From positions 3,356,001 through 3,420,000 of the forward strand of contig NC_091873.1 in assembly GCF_019399895.1 (NCBI RefSeq): DNA of 64,000 nt. The letters run 5' to 3'. Within the stretch, counting starts at the first letter, position 1. Each line of letters begins with the position of its first letter. Below are positions 1 to 13,500 of this stretch, piece by piece. A model generated the notes under the pieces. It was not told where the DNA came from. It did not search any database and saw nothing but the letters and a program-made list of their open reading frames with translations. This DNA is from Cardiocondyla obscurior. Lineage: Eukaryota > Arthropoda > Insecta > Hymenoptera > Formicidae. Both the position numbers and the translations under genes were made by a program.

Positions 1-3000
1 TGACTACAAACCTCCATTTTTTTCGGAAAAAAGAAATAAAAATTAACTTATCAATAGATTATACTATGCGTGAAAAAAATAATTATTTTTCTATGTATAA
101 AAAATACAGGGCACAATAAATATGCAGAAAATCTTCTCCAGCTTCGTGTGATAAATATAAAAAATTAAATCAGATAAGAACGCGCTCGCGCCTAACGCCT
201 ACGAACAGTCGGTCTTATATCAAGATGAAGAGTTGAAAAAAAAAGAGAAAGAAAAAAAAAAGAGATCGTCTCGCTTTCCTTAAGATAAACACTTTCCGAC
301 ACGCGCGCAAAAATACGATTAGCAGAGAATACGGCGCGCCAGCCGGCTCACTCGAAATCGCTCAGCAGTCGGTGCCGAATAAAGCCGCTTTACGATCGCG
401 TTTCACCGTGATGGGATCGGTCGCGGGATTCCGAGGGGGAGCGGAGGCGTCGACGAGAACGGGATGGAAACTTTTTCATCCACTCCGTGCGACTGGATAC
501 GACGAAGGGGATGGATAAAAAAAAAAGGGGAGAAACGACCGGGGCACGGAGAACAGCGAGAGACGGACGCGAATAGGCACGGAGCACGCGGGATTACGTA
601 AATTACGAGAAGCTCGAACGAGGAACCCACGAACTTCGTTCCGGAGAACGTCGACCGCGAGAGGACGACGCCAAGTCGATGTGGAAACGAAGGAAGACGG
701 TACGTTTTCTTAGAGGAGACGACGGAGGAAGCGAAGGCAGGAAGAAGCGCGCGCGCGAGAGGGAAAGACGAGTCTATCCGCGTGTCACCGCGATCGATTT
801 AATGAGAAAAATGTTAGGAGCCGCCCAGAAATCGACTCCGGGGGTGAGAGGGGCCGAGAGGAGCAGCTTATATCCCCGGCTCCTCTTTCTCTTCGTCTGT
901 TTCGTCTTTGCAAGGGCCACCCTACGCCGTCCTCGTTCGCGGTCGTTGTCGTCATCGTCGTCTTCCTCCTCTTTCTTTTCCACCTCCGGTTCTCATAGTC
1001 TTTTTGCACTTCACCGCCGCTCCACGGTATTCCGATATCGGTATCGCGTGCTACTCCGCGAGCTCACTTTCAGCGAGTTTCGATCCATTAAACCTCGCGG
1101 GAGGTCGTCCGGCGATCTCTCGAAAGCTCGTGAAAAGCCGGACGTACTGAGTCAAGGAAAGGAGAGGACCCTTCTTCACGAGCTTTTCCAGACTTTCCTA
1201 TCATTTCCACACTGTCTCGCGGCCTCCGCCACTCAGGCTAACGCGAACGAAACCGCAGTGCCCGAGACTTGAACAACAAAGAACACACGGACCTCGGTCG
1301 CTGTATTGTCGGGACGCGGAACATCTCGATGTATCTTGAGATATACCTCGAGGATTCTGACAAATATTCTTCCGTATTCGTTTACGGATCCCACCTTATC
1401 GTACCTGCTCCCTTCTGGAAACACGGAAGAAGAATCGTATGCTTTAAAACCCGACGAAACTCGATTCGAATTATTCGGAGTGGTGTTTAAATTTTTCAAT
1501 CGTATCCGTCGCGATTATTCGATAGCAACACGTTCGCTATAGGAACTCATTGAATTCTCGTTAATATTAAAGCTTCGAAAATAGCCCCACCGATACGACG
1601 CCGCGCGCCGTCTTTTAATAATCGCAGACGCCGACGCGACGCGCGTGTCATACATACTTGACGACATGAGCAATTGAATAATCGTAAAAGCAGGCGAGGG
1701 GTGAGGGGGTGGAGGTGACTCGAGGACAATTAAGGATTTCGAATCCAAGGAGTTAGCGGAAAGTCGCCCGTAACCGGGATTAGAGAACGACTACCTTCCT
1801 TTTCCTCTACCCCGGCGTAGTCGCTGGGCCCATTCAGTGCCATACTACTTTCTCCGCGCCCTCACCTTCTCGCCTCCGGGGCAATTTCACGCCCGGGCAC
1901 ACATCCTGATTTCATTGAATTATTCGGTGCGTGAATCGCGGAGATAGTTCGTGACAACCTTCTCTCCGCGGCTCTTTACCTTCCGCGCCAGGCGCACGCT
2001 GGATCGCGCACGTTAGGGCCCTTCTCGCGCCCGGATCTTTCTCCCTTTTCTCTCCCTTATCTCTCTTCCCCCGCGTCTTCGGCGGTTCTCAATTCTCGCG
2101 GATCGCGCGCAATCATCCGGGAGAGCCACGTCATATTTCCGCGGTAACCGCACGTGAGGGATGGAACATCGGGGAGCTCGCGATAAATTTCTAAGTGGGC
2201 CATCCAAACTTTCTTTCCCGGCCAGCATATACGTAACGAAGATAAATGAGGGGAAGGGGAGGTACCATAAGTAAAGAAAGATTGAGAGACACTGCCGGAG
2301 TGCGCGTAACACGCGCGCACATACGTCCGCGCACACAGAAACGGTCCGCCGGATTCTCCAAATCTGTTTTTCTGCTTTTCTTCTCTCCGTTTTCTTCTCC
2401 GCCGCCCCGCCGGTCCCTCCCTCGTCCGCGGGTCTTCCTTCCTGAGCCGCGGCAGTTCCTCCTTTATACGATCTTACGAAAACTTCCGCACCACCGCCTC
2501 TTCCTCCGCTTTTCTTCCTCGCAGCAGCTATTCCGTCCTCTCTCGCCCGCTCGTCCTGACGTTTAACGGTTCCACGCGTCGCGCGCTGAAAACGCACCGG
2601 AGTCTTTGGCTGCATGAACGAGAAACGCGGCGGTTCGCTGGCGATTCTAACGAAACATTCTCGAACGGTATATAACGACGGGTAACGATTCTCATTTCCC
2701 TTCCATCTGTTCGTCGCGACGCCGATGTTAAGGTACTCTACGTGCTCGATCAGCGATGAACCGGGGTGCCGAGAAAATAAAGAACCAGAAGCGAGAAAGT
2801 TGGCGAAACAGTCGGAGAATAGTTGCGAAAGGGGTAGGGCTGTGAAAGATCGATGAGACCGGAAACGGGAAAAGAAGTAACCGAGGACTTTTCGACGGGC
2901 TCGTTATCGATTCCCGGTTCCGTTTCGCGGCGGTAAATATCGGGCGGCCAGCGCGCGGCCCGGACGAATTTGCGAGGATTTAATTGATTGCATAAACTCT

Positions 3001-6000
3001 GGCATGGCTCGAGCTGTGTGCGAATTATATCCGCTTCGGTCTTAACGATATAGGCGCGAATTCGTTTTCCATTACGCTAAAACCCGAGATGTCTCGCGAA
3101 ACGGTTACCGTTCCCTCGACGGCAGCGATCGGTCGCCTAGAGAATTCATTCTGCGAGATCGACGTAGCCGAGCCTTTCTCGCTTTTACGATTCCGACAGG
3201 ATTTCCAAATTGGCGCATGAAGGAAATGGATCCCAGGTGGGGCAACAAAAATAGACGCGGCGAAAGTGCTAGCACGTCTCGAAGATGTATATACTGCAGG
3301 CGGGGGCTCTCCGCTCTCACCGGCAGCCCGGAACGTTATTGCCTCGTCGAATCGCTGGCGCGCCGAGATGCAAATGGCACGAACGTCGAATGCAGTCGAA
3401 AACTGGCGAGAGCTGGCGCAGCCACTTAAACGTGAGATAAAAACGAGCGAGCGGGAATACGGTAACGGCCCAACATTGCGCGACGTCACGCGGAACACGC
3501 GAAAGTGAATCACCGCCGCCTCCCCCTTTTCCCGTGCGCGGGTGTGTTTACTGGCCAGTTTACTGGAAGGAAAAATTTTACGGCGCGTAAACATAAAGTA
3601 TTTTCGCGAGCGTTTTCGCCGCGCCGAAATCGCGCCGAAATTCGCCTCGCAACGTCGCCGTTTGCAGCCGTAAATCTCCGCGGGCGGTGACGGCGGCGCG
3701 CGGATAAAATGGTCCCAAAAATTCGTAAAAATTTTTGCTTCCCAGCTCCGCAGAGCTTCGCGCTCTCCCGCGCGAAAGATGCTCGCTAATATTCGCGGCG
3801 AAGCCCCCGCTCTTACCGGACCCCGCCGCCGCAACCGCAGCAGATACGAGCTCGGTCGCCGTTATCTACCTCCAGCATAATTGCTACGCCAAATCTCCGG
3901 TGCATCCGACTGTGCGGGGCGAATCCGCAGTGTCTGCCCGCGTCATAACGTAGCGCCGCCCTCGCGCGTTGATTTCATAAAATCGCCGCGACGTATCGTA
4001 ACGAGATAAATCCTCCCCGAACGTGGGAGAACAAACTCGCCCAAGGCTGATTCTATCGACCGCGATTTTATTTCGTCGTACAAAACTTCGAACCGTCAAA
4101 GCGAACCGCGAAACAGTTTCTTCTTCTCTCCCTCCGGCCGCCCTCGTCTCGTCCCGCCGTAACCGGCCAAGTTCTCCGTAGTCAGTAAAATATTTTGTAA
4201 TAGTTTTACTTACGTCCGAGATTTATAAGGCAATCTTGAAAACTTTTAATTCCCAACCGCCGCCGGTACGTTTTGATTCCCTCGCCGCGGCTGTCCTCGA
4301 AGACTCCGGCGCGCAACGGTACTCTCTTGCCATTTCAATTTCTCTCCGAGAGTGTTATTAGTTCAGTCTATGACTTTGGCAAAAATTCTAACGATAATGC
4401 TTAGAAGTTTTTCGAAAAGTACGGGCGACGCGTCGTACGTTCCGCCGAAGGCGAATTTGTATCAACGTCGTGACCGAGGAAGTTTTGTTCTTAGCTACTT
4501 CGGGAACGAGCGCGAATATTTGTAATCATAATTTACACGAGGTCGAGGGAGCGACGTGAGATTGCTGCGTAATACAGCCCCGCGCGAGTGACATCTCTAT
4601 CGCCTCGCCGCGCGCACGAAACGTCTTGGGAGTTTCCGCTAACGCGTTAAACATTAATAACACGAGCCGCGTTTCGCGTGCTCATTAAATCAGTTCAATC
4701 GCACGTAATACAAAGTGGGGGATTCGCGCTCCGGGCCGCCGTATCGCGCGGGCTGTTGCCCGATACGCCCTCGATCAGCATAACCCGGGATGACGTTTCT
4801 GGGTGAGCGGGAGACACGCCAGGTACGAATGCAAATTCCGAATCAGACGCTATTATGCATATCAGGTAGCTACGGCGCTCGTGACTCTCCTCTCATAAGT
4901 TCTTTGGTTACCGGCGGCCCGGCTCGGCCTTCTTTCGACGGCTCCCTCCGCTCGCTCTCCGCCCCGTCCTCTCCGCAGGGAGGGTTGACACTGCGGAAAC
5001 TTTGCCTCCTTCCGAATTTGTAATCCGACTCCAACTTTGATAAGGAATTTACATTTGTAAAAAGCCATTCGGGATTGAATTCCCGCGGGGCCGTGGCGAC
5101 CGCCTTGTAGCCACCCTGGGAACGGAAGAAATATTGAGACGAGCGAGGAGACGGGGGGAAAAAAAAAACGCGAATCTTACCGGACTCGGAAGAAAATATG
5201 GATGTCGTCGCGAAAAAAAAAAAAAGTGAGCAAAAAAGGGACGCGACCTGAGGTCATCGACAGCCATCGTGATTTAACGAAAGCCTGCTTGTATCGAGTG
5301 CGCAAAACGGAACACTGCGGGTGAAAAAGGGAATGCGGGCGAAGCAATTATTAGCTCGGTCCGGTGAGCGTGTAACGTAAAAAGGTGGCTTTCAACAAAC
5401 GGCTGACTTATCTCGTCCGAACGTTTTGAGGAATCGATACGCCAAATGTCCATTATCATAATTTAAATACCGCTGAAACGTGTCGTGCGATATTCATTTC
5501 GTCAAATTGCAGGATAAAAACCGACGCGGGTAAATACTTCATTCGGCAACTGGACGGATAATGCAATATTAATAATCACGCGCAATATAACAATGAATAA
5601 TGCCGGCGTCGCCGATATAGTAGTAAATGGAGCGACGTAAATGAGTTCGCGGATTCCGTTTTATTCGCGTCATTTTCATTACGCGCTCACTTATCATCCT
5701 GGAACCGCGTTAGTATCACCGCGAATAGGACAAATCCCTTTTTGAGCTTCTGTTTATCGAGCCGCGCTATCAAGCTCAGTGCCACGCGGCACGGAACGCC
5801 ATGAGGGAAACGTGCACGAAGGGCCACCGTTGCATGCGTGGATTGCGCGGCGCATTCTGATTACTGCGGAGGATAACCGCATTTTCGTGTCGCGAGAAAA
5901 CACAATTTCTCCAGGCATCTCCATTATACCTCGGCGCTCGCAAGACAAACATCCGGTGCGCACGACCTTTCCAAGGCGCCCGTGCTCATCTGTCGATTGC

Positions 6001-8362
6001 AAGATTTTTCCGCAAAAAGAAGAAAAAAATAAACGAACCCACGAATTCTCGCCGGGCCGCCGGAAACGAACGGATTCCGATCAATCGCCGCATTCCCGGA
6101 CGCGTCCGGAAATAAAGTGATTGCGCGCGAAGAGCGGGTCGCTAATTCTGATTCTTCTTCTGGATGTTTTTTTTTTTCTTTTTTTCTTTTTTTTTTTTTA
6201 TACGTGGGGCGAAACTGAATGTGCTAATTACATCGCTAACTCTTTGTTTCGCTCGGCAGAAATTCCACGCTTCGAGTTTCGCGATAGCTCTCGATACGTC
6301 CGCCGATCCGTCGACTAGTCCCTCGCAGCGCGGCGATTAACAATTCGTATCGCTAACGAGAGGTCGGGCACGGGAGATGGCCGACACTCGGCAATTTGAT
6401 TGCTATCGCCCCGTGATTTCCGAGAATTTATTTCCACGACGCTAAGTGCGCGCGCGTAATTTGCAGAATTTATTTTGCTGATCTCGCAGCGAGATTTTTC
6501 TTCGCGTGCTCGCCAGAATGCGCCGGGTGAACGCGCCGATGGGATGGAAAAGGGAGAGGACAAAAAAAAAATACACAATCAGTGATGACTGGTTGTCGCG
6601 TCGACGAGTACTCAACGGGCGGGGAGGGTAAATCGAAGGAATTTTATTCAGTACCGGTGGCGTTCCTCCCTCGCGCTTGGCTCTTCATCGCGGATGGTAA
6701 ATTCCTCGTAAATGAAATAGGGTGGAAGCCCTTACGATTTCCCTTTCAACGAGTCTCTCCGAGGGGCCGGGTACTTCGATCCTGATTATAATTGACAGGT
6801 CAGTCACGTAGCGAAAAGAAACGTTCGCCGACGCTCGCCGATTAGGTCAACGAAAGTGCATCGATTTCCACCGAGCTCCCGGTTATCCTCCCCTTAGGCG
6901 AGCCATATTAGGCGGAGTGGAAAATACTGAGGGTCGACGGGTGGTAGGCGAGGGGGAGAGCGGGGACTCGAAAACGTGCGAACGACGGGGTTTGGAACGG
7001 GCACTCTCTTCCGGCGCTCTTCTCCTCCATCGATAGTTTCTCTCTCGAAAGAAGAACGTCCTCGTTTCATCCCTCAAGACCTGCCCCCTCGTCAGCGAGC
7101 GGATAGTCCATTCGCACCTAACTGTTTCGCAAGCCCCATTTACGGCTACGTTCGCGCCGAGAATGCTCTTATTTTCCGCCGGTCCGCCAAAAAGAGGCGA
7201 CGAGGCGGCGACCGGGAAAAGGTAATGACAACGACGACGAGAGCTTTTCAACGGCAACCGAAGTTGGAACTACTTCTGTCACCGATTCGACGTGTCTCAC
7301 CCTGGCAAATATTCTCTCACCGCCTTCCTATCTCCTTCTCACGGCCTAATAAACATCGCGAGTCAATTACTCGGGAGAGAAATTGCGAGGCGCACGGGAG
7401 CCGCCTCCGAGAAACGTTCGGCGCGTCATTTTATTTTACGGTAATTCGTGCAGTATTTAACGGCAAACGTCGAGCGCCAGTCGAATCGCTCATTTTACAA
7501 AGAGCTTTTATTCCAAAAATGTCGAAATTGGATGTTCTCTTTATAACAATATATTTCTTTCCGCGCGCAGATCCGCGCGTTTGCACGATACGAATAACGG
7601 AATGTCACATTAGCGGAATGCTTTTACATCGTTATATCAATGCTTTTTTTTTTTTTATATTTTCGGCAACAGGGAGAATTTTATAATTACGGTACCGCGT
7701 GCCGCAGTGAAGCGACCGATTCGATTACGCTCCCGCGATAATTATTATTCTCGACAACCCCGTGAGCTGTAACTTAATAAGGCGAGATCGCATTTAGTAT
7801 TTTACATTATTATATTTCAGTCGGGGGGATATCGGCCGTAGTTATCGGGGCCGAATATATTGAACGATCGCTTCTTAACGCTCTGTGTACACGTCTCGGT
7901 GGTACGCGCCCGGGCGATGTTGAGTCAGGCGATAGGGAAAAATGAAAATTTCACATAACTCGTTATCGTCGTGCCCGCTATCGTTCACTGCAAACATCAT
8001 CGTTCTTCTCGTTATCCCTACGGTAAACAATTTATCCTGCCCCGTGCTGCCGTGCCGCGCAAGTTCCGCACGGCCGGCCGTCGCGAATATAATTCGTTGA
8101 CGCGAAAAGAGGAAGGACCACCGTCGCCGGAAGAGAGCCCTGCGCTCGCAGGGTCGATCACGGAGCTTCCCGCGATAAATCAACCATCGGCGCGGAAGGG
8201 AAAGGGACGGAACTCGTAAAATGGACGGACAGATGGATTGTGCCATGAGCGAGAGCGGGGAAAGGGAGTTGAAAGAGTGACGCGAAATATGGCATTCGGC
8301 TAGCCGCAGCTACGAACTCTCTTTAACATCGTTCACGGTGGATGCGTGCCCTACCGCCCTGT
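1..8362. other. Non-coding region, CpG-rich after an AT-rich edge
   Basis: Bases 1-180 are AT-rich. The rest is CpG-rich. It carries several long open frames on both strands (679-1272 plus; 2013-2615 and 3025-3834 minus) with Arg/Ser-rich, low-complexity products and no splice-site or domain support. A strong pyrimidine tract with acceptor on the minus strand near 5312 opens a frame starting CSVLRTRYKQ, but no good donor follows. Nothing here is supported as a gene. Confidence 0.5.
6167..6199. repeat. T-rich tract
   Basis: Nearly continuous T with two C interruptions. A well-formed acceptor (CTAACTCTTTGTTTCGCTCGGCAG) follows at 6259, but the frame after it closes within 27 codons. Confidence 0.9.
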
Positions 8363-8384
8363 ATTTTTTTTTCTTTTTCTTTAC

Positions 8385-8417
<33 letters not shown>
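8363..8417. repeat. T-rich tract ending in T26
   Basis: A pyrimidine run with 26 consecutive T at 8392-8417, then GTCAG. It looks like a splice-acceptor tract, but no open frame or donor follows. Confidence 0.9.
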
Positions 8418-9206
8418 GTCAGACGTTACAGAGCGCGTGCTTCGCCCGCGTTATTTACTCTTGCTTCGTCTACGTTAAAGAAAACTGCTTTACATTAAAT
8501 AATTTTCAACAACGAACTGCGGATGTACGTACGTATTTTATGTGGAACTTTAAACGCTTGTCTTCCTTTAAGTTTAATTTATATTGTATACCTTCGAAGG
8601 TTGATTATATTTTTATTTCTTTAGACCGTTACGTAAGTAAACGAGGGATCGTTAATTGCATACCTTTTAGGAAAAAAAGATCGAAAAAAAAAATTAAATA
8701 AAAATCGCGTTTTAATTCGTTTTAATTCGTCTATACGTATCGTAATAAATGCACTCTCGCGACAAAGATTTAATTTAAACGTTTAAGCGAAAGCGTTTTA
8801 AAGAAAAGTAAATGCGGGGAAAAAAACATAATCACAATTAAAATTAAGCTGGGCTTTTACCCTCGCGACACGAAGTGAGCCAAACGAGAGAGAGAATCAA
8901 TCGACGTCGCGGAAAAGCAGCAACAATCGGTCAACAATTAAAATCTCTATATTTCCTTTTTAAATAGCTATCTCGTTTCTCTTCCATGATTTCACGATCC
9001 AATAGTTTCTTTATCGCGCCGCGCTCTTAATTCCCGGCTTCCTTCGAAGTCTGGCGAAACACACGGCGAGAAACGTGGAAAGAGAAAAACCAAAAAACGA
9101 AAAAAAAAAAACAAAACAAAAAAAAACGCAGCGGTGCCGAAATGAATGCCGGCGAAAACTTTACGCAGCCGGACCGCGCGCGGTAAATCCCTCCAAATGA
9201 ATATCC

Positions 9207-9235
9207 GTCGGCTCGGCTCGGCTCGGCTCGGCCGG
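9207..9235. repeat. CGGCT pentanucleotide tandem repeat
   Basis: About five copies of GGCTC/GCTCG followed by GGCCGGG. The array is short and GC-rich. Confidence 0.85.
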
Positions 9236-10028
9236 GTCACTCTCGCGAGTATGTTTTAATTTGGTCAAAAACCCGCCTTCCATTAATAAACTCGGCCTAG
9301 CCCGGCCGGATAATACCGGCGCGAAAGAATGCACGTGATTTATTCGACAATAAATGAGAGCCCGCGCTGACCTCAGCGAGGTCATCCTTTTTTGTGACGC
9401 CGGCCATATTCAAATTCGCCTATCGTATCGGCGGGACGTAAGAAGCTTTTATGTAACACAAGCGCGCGCTTGTCAATTTCTTGCGCGCGATTTATTGAAT
9501 AGTCGATGAAGAGAACGGAGAAGTCGCGAATAGAGAGGCGTGCAACTTGTAGACGATAAAAAGAAAGAGAAGGTAATTCTATGAAAAATATAAAAACTTT
9601 TTTTTTTCTTTTGTCAAAAAAAAATTTTAGAGCTTGCGCAAGTGCGGGAGTTTTCTTGTCTGTTAATAGATTGGCTTTACAACAATCGTAAATTATAGTG
9701 AGTAGATGTGCTCACGCGAATTGGACGCAGCAGCACTGTTAATAAATATGCTTTGACTAACGTTGAATATCTTATTCATTATTTCACGTTCCAATGATTC
9801 TTTTAATCTCTATTCCGTTTGCGCGGTATGCAGCGGCATTGTGTTGAAATAAAATTTTATAATTAACGGTAGTGACATTAATTAAATTCAAGAATTCGCG
9901 AAGCATGCGTATATAAATATGCATAATTTTCTTTTTATTAAAAAATTTTCGACGATAAAGGCTGAAAGATCCTCGCTATTGGCCGTCGTCGTCATTTAGC
10001 ACAGTAAACGTATCTATTTTACAAAAAC

Positions 10029-10143
10029 AGACAAAGAGAAAGAGAAAGAGAGAGAGAGGAGCTGATAAGATTGCCGTTAGAAATTTAGTTAAATTAAAAT
10101 AAACGATGAAAAGTGAAAGGAAAAGAGAGAGAGAGAGAGAAAA
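10029..10143. repeat. GA-rich repeats, two blocks
   Basis: Purine blocks at about 10031-10059 and 10117-10143, each with a (GA)n core. Confidence 0.85.
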
Positions 10144-10547
10144 GGAACAGAAACAAACGGATTCCCCTATAATTCCGACAAAAGAAGAGCGGAGTCTTAT
10201 CAAAGTATCCTCCCTGTCTATACCCGAAATTAATTAAAATCTTTCAGCGTAGCGCGAAAGACGCCACCGCGGCTTCGTGGAAATGACCTCGGGCGAAGTA
10301 CCGAGGAACGTCCTACAGAATTTCTCCCGTCTTCGCTGGTTGGCGTGAGGCGGCGAGGAAGCTATGGAGGCGGAATGAGGGTGAAGTCCCGAAGGTAGGA
10401 CTAGGTACGGAACATTTCGTAAACGGGCCGGCCGTTTGCTAGATGTATTCGTCCGTATAATTTGCCTATGTAGTTCCGCAAATTCTTGGTGACTCTCACG
10501 CTACTACCTGAACGCATACATGCGCTCACATCTCACAACTGTCTTCC

Positions 10548-10590
10548 TGTCTCTCATCTCTCTCTCTCTCTCTCTCTTTCTCTCTCCCTG
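10548..10590. repeat. (TC)n microsatellite
   Basis: About 15 TC dinucleotides with a few interruptions. Confidence 0.9.
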
Positions 10591-13500
10591 TTTCTTTTTC
10601 TGACATATACATATATACTTGTAACACGACAAATTTATCCGTTTAAGGCATTTACCTTTGACGAGCAGCGCGATCGCAGCTATCTACGAAGTAGTGTCGT
10701 TGCCGTTGCGGGAAATAAGAACACTCGATTGCATTTTCTCTTTCGGCGTTCTCGCTCGCGTCTCTCGCATCCGTACATACATACGCTCCCCTCGCCTGCG
10801 CATTGTTGTACATCCCCGCGTTTTTATTGCCCCACTTTTCTTCTAACATGCACTTCAGAAAATCATAGGTACCGCGGCGTACGTAGCTCCCCCGAGTCAG
10901 ATACAAAACCTAACTGGCTTCGTAGTTGTGGATTGTAATCCGTTTCTTCGTCCGGCAAGTTGTTCTTGTTAGCAATCCACTCGGGGAATCACGGCGCTCG
11001 GGTTAGAACGGTTAAAGAAAAGTATCGGATAAATAATCGGACTCTTTCTATTCATCAGAAAGTCAAACGGGATATCGGAGGCGTTTCGAATAAGCAAAGC
11101 CGTTTTACCGCGACAAAATGCGTTCGTTATCGATAATAAATGACGTGACGGTTCTTGAAGCTCCGGGGAAAATCTATTAATAAATAAATAAATGAAAAAA
11201 TTTACTGCAAAATTTTTTTTTTTTTTTATTATGTTGCAACATACGCCTGTAATCGCTTTTATGCTTTCATATACATGTATAATTTACGCCGCGCAACTTT
11301 GTTGTAATATTAACAAGCAGACGACTAATTTTGAATATTTCATGATATTTTACAATTTCTTGCAAGAGAGATGTCATAATTCGCGATATTTTCGCAAAAT
11401 TTCAACGTAAGAGATTCAATTAGAATACTTTATTCTTCCTTCCCTCCCTCGCTCGCTGTACATGTTACTACGTGTGTGTCTATATGTGTCTCGTTGATTG
11501 TGGCGTAACATGCGCAAGCTGGTTGATCGAATATTGAGCCCGACAACGAAAAGGTCAGCGGAAAAATAGACTGCAATATCCATTTTGTATGCACGTTCGG
11601 GCACGCCGGCCGAGTCGACCCTTGGTTTGATTTCGTTAATCTGCGTGAAACCACTCGTTGCAGCTCCGTCAGAACATCGAATTTCATTCCGGGATTCAGA
11701 TTCGCGTCACGCAGCCGTTACCCCCGGAGGAATCAGAGCGACGGAAAATGAAAGCAGAGCCGCGGATGCGATTTAGACAAAGGCGGGGATGCGAAACAAC
11801 GCTGCTCGCGCGTTCTTTTCGTCCACCGAGCCTCCAATTTCCCACTCTTTCTCCGCAACCTATCTCCGCTATCACGGGTGTCGGTTCGCCATACAGAATA
11901 AATATTAACATTGCCGAAGCGCCCGGTTGCATCCAAGTTAGAAAGTCCATTCACAGTTTCCAACGACTGTATTTTCTTTAACGACTAGCTGGGCGCAGTT
12001 ATTCAGCGACTGTACGAGCGATTTCGCATAACTGAATAGCCTGTATGAACGATTTACCCGCGTCTCTTTTCCCCGTCGCCCTCGTTTTTCTATTACCATT
12101 TTGCCATTTTATTTTTAACAACGAATCGCGGCACTTAATATTTTAGCGGCGCGTTAACGCTGGTGTTGAAGATTTCATTACTATTGTAAACACGATGCAC
12201 GGCGAGCGCGTCACATTATGTCTTTATATAATGGTTTGTTGTAAAACTGTTTATTTCACTCTGCTAAAAAAAAAAAAGGACTCCGCGGTAAAAGAAAAAA
12301 AAAACAAATTTTTTGCTAAACGCAATAACACGAATTTTTCAAGAAGGTAGGTTATTTCAGCGTTTGGCGCATTTCCCGGGACTGTGCAATGTCGTATTCA
12401 GTTTTCAAACCGCAGGCTCGATATACAAGTTATTTCCGAGCTGCTTTATAATCGCACGAGGGCAGCTGGCGCCAATTTATTTTACACTCAGTATTTATCG
12501 GTTCGATCGTAAACTGCGATCATAGTTTTTAGCCGAGTAGTGTAACGGTTCTAAGGCAACTTACGAGAATTACTAAAAAAAAAAAAAAAAGAAAAAAATC
12601 AATGTTCGCCAAAAATTTCTCGATAAAAAAGAAATCGAACATTTTTTCTTTTTATCCAAAAACCTACCTTGTACATTTAAACCATTCTAAAGACAGTTTT
12701 AATATTTTCGCGTGTTTTACGACTAATTCGCAATTCTTACTAAAGTCTCGAAAGTTTTATCTTTCCGTAAATTCAGATTGTGATTGATACGCCCGAGCAA
12801 TTGTCGTCTGATTTAATTCTATATATATCGAGATATTGCGCAACGCGAAGGTACAGAATAAGCAACACGCTTAACATCTTATTTGCTGTATAAACGTCGC
12901 GGCGTGCATAATAAAAATTCGCATCCACGGGCAAAACACCGTTGCCTCACCGCGTGTAAAAACTCAGGGAGAAATGTAAGGCTCTAAAGTAAAATTTGGA
13001 CAATACTTTCGCGGAAATCTCTGAACGCAATCTCATTACAATGTCCGTTACCATGTTTCCACGGCGAGATCACTATTACGCAGAATATTATTCCCGGCTT
13101 GAAATCCTTCCCGTTTCAGGGAGTATTATTTTCAAACGTGTTCTTTCTTTGCGCCATTTGCCGCGGCGGTCGTGACATTATTATTTTTTCTTTTTTTTTT
13201 TTTTTTCCTTGGATTTTACAGCCGAGGCAGACGGTAGGAATTACAGGAGTTACTTTCTTACCTTATTTATAAAAGCAACGGCGCACAAATATACGTATTT
13301 TCTACTTCTCCCAACGCGCGCGGCGCACATGGAATTACCGGAAGGGCCTCTTCAAAGAGACACGACACAAAGGCGTTGTCTAATTAATTCTCACCCTCCC
13401 CCCCCCCTCCGTCTCCTCCTCATAATTCCTTCATCCCGTTTATCGGGATTAAAAGTGGTAATCATCTAATCACTAGCGAACACATGCATCGACGTGCAAT

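Noticed and set aside
679..1272. 197-codon plus-strand frame beginning with ATG
   Set aside because: It contains a serine run encoded by a TCG/TCC repeat and basic low-complexity ends. No splice sites or recognisable domain.
2013..2615. 200-codon minus-strand frame beginning with ATG
   Set aside because: Arg/Gly/Lys-rich with no domain, and overlapped by open frames on the other strand. The composition looks like a shadow of pyrimidine-rich plus-strand DNA.
3025..3834. 269-codon open frame (minus)
   Set aside because: TTG start, low-information composition, and several other frames open on both strands over the same DNA.
6260..6339. Exon-like segment after CTCGGCAG at 6259 (plus)
   Set aside because: Excellent acceptor, but one frame closes after 26 codons and the others sooner. 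No donor or poly(A) signal.
12242..12262. Strong minus-strand acceptor (T run then TTTAGCAG)
   Set aside because: All frames downstream close at once and no donor follows. T-rich acceptor look-alikes are frequent in this DNA.
13219..13469. Open frame after T tract and GGATTTTACAG (plus)
   Set aside because: The acceptor is good, but the product is low-information with a proline run. No donor was found, and a simple C-run lies inside.
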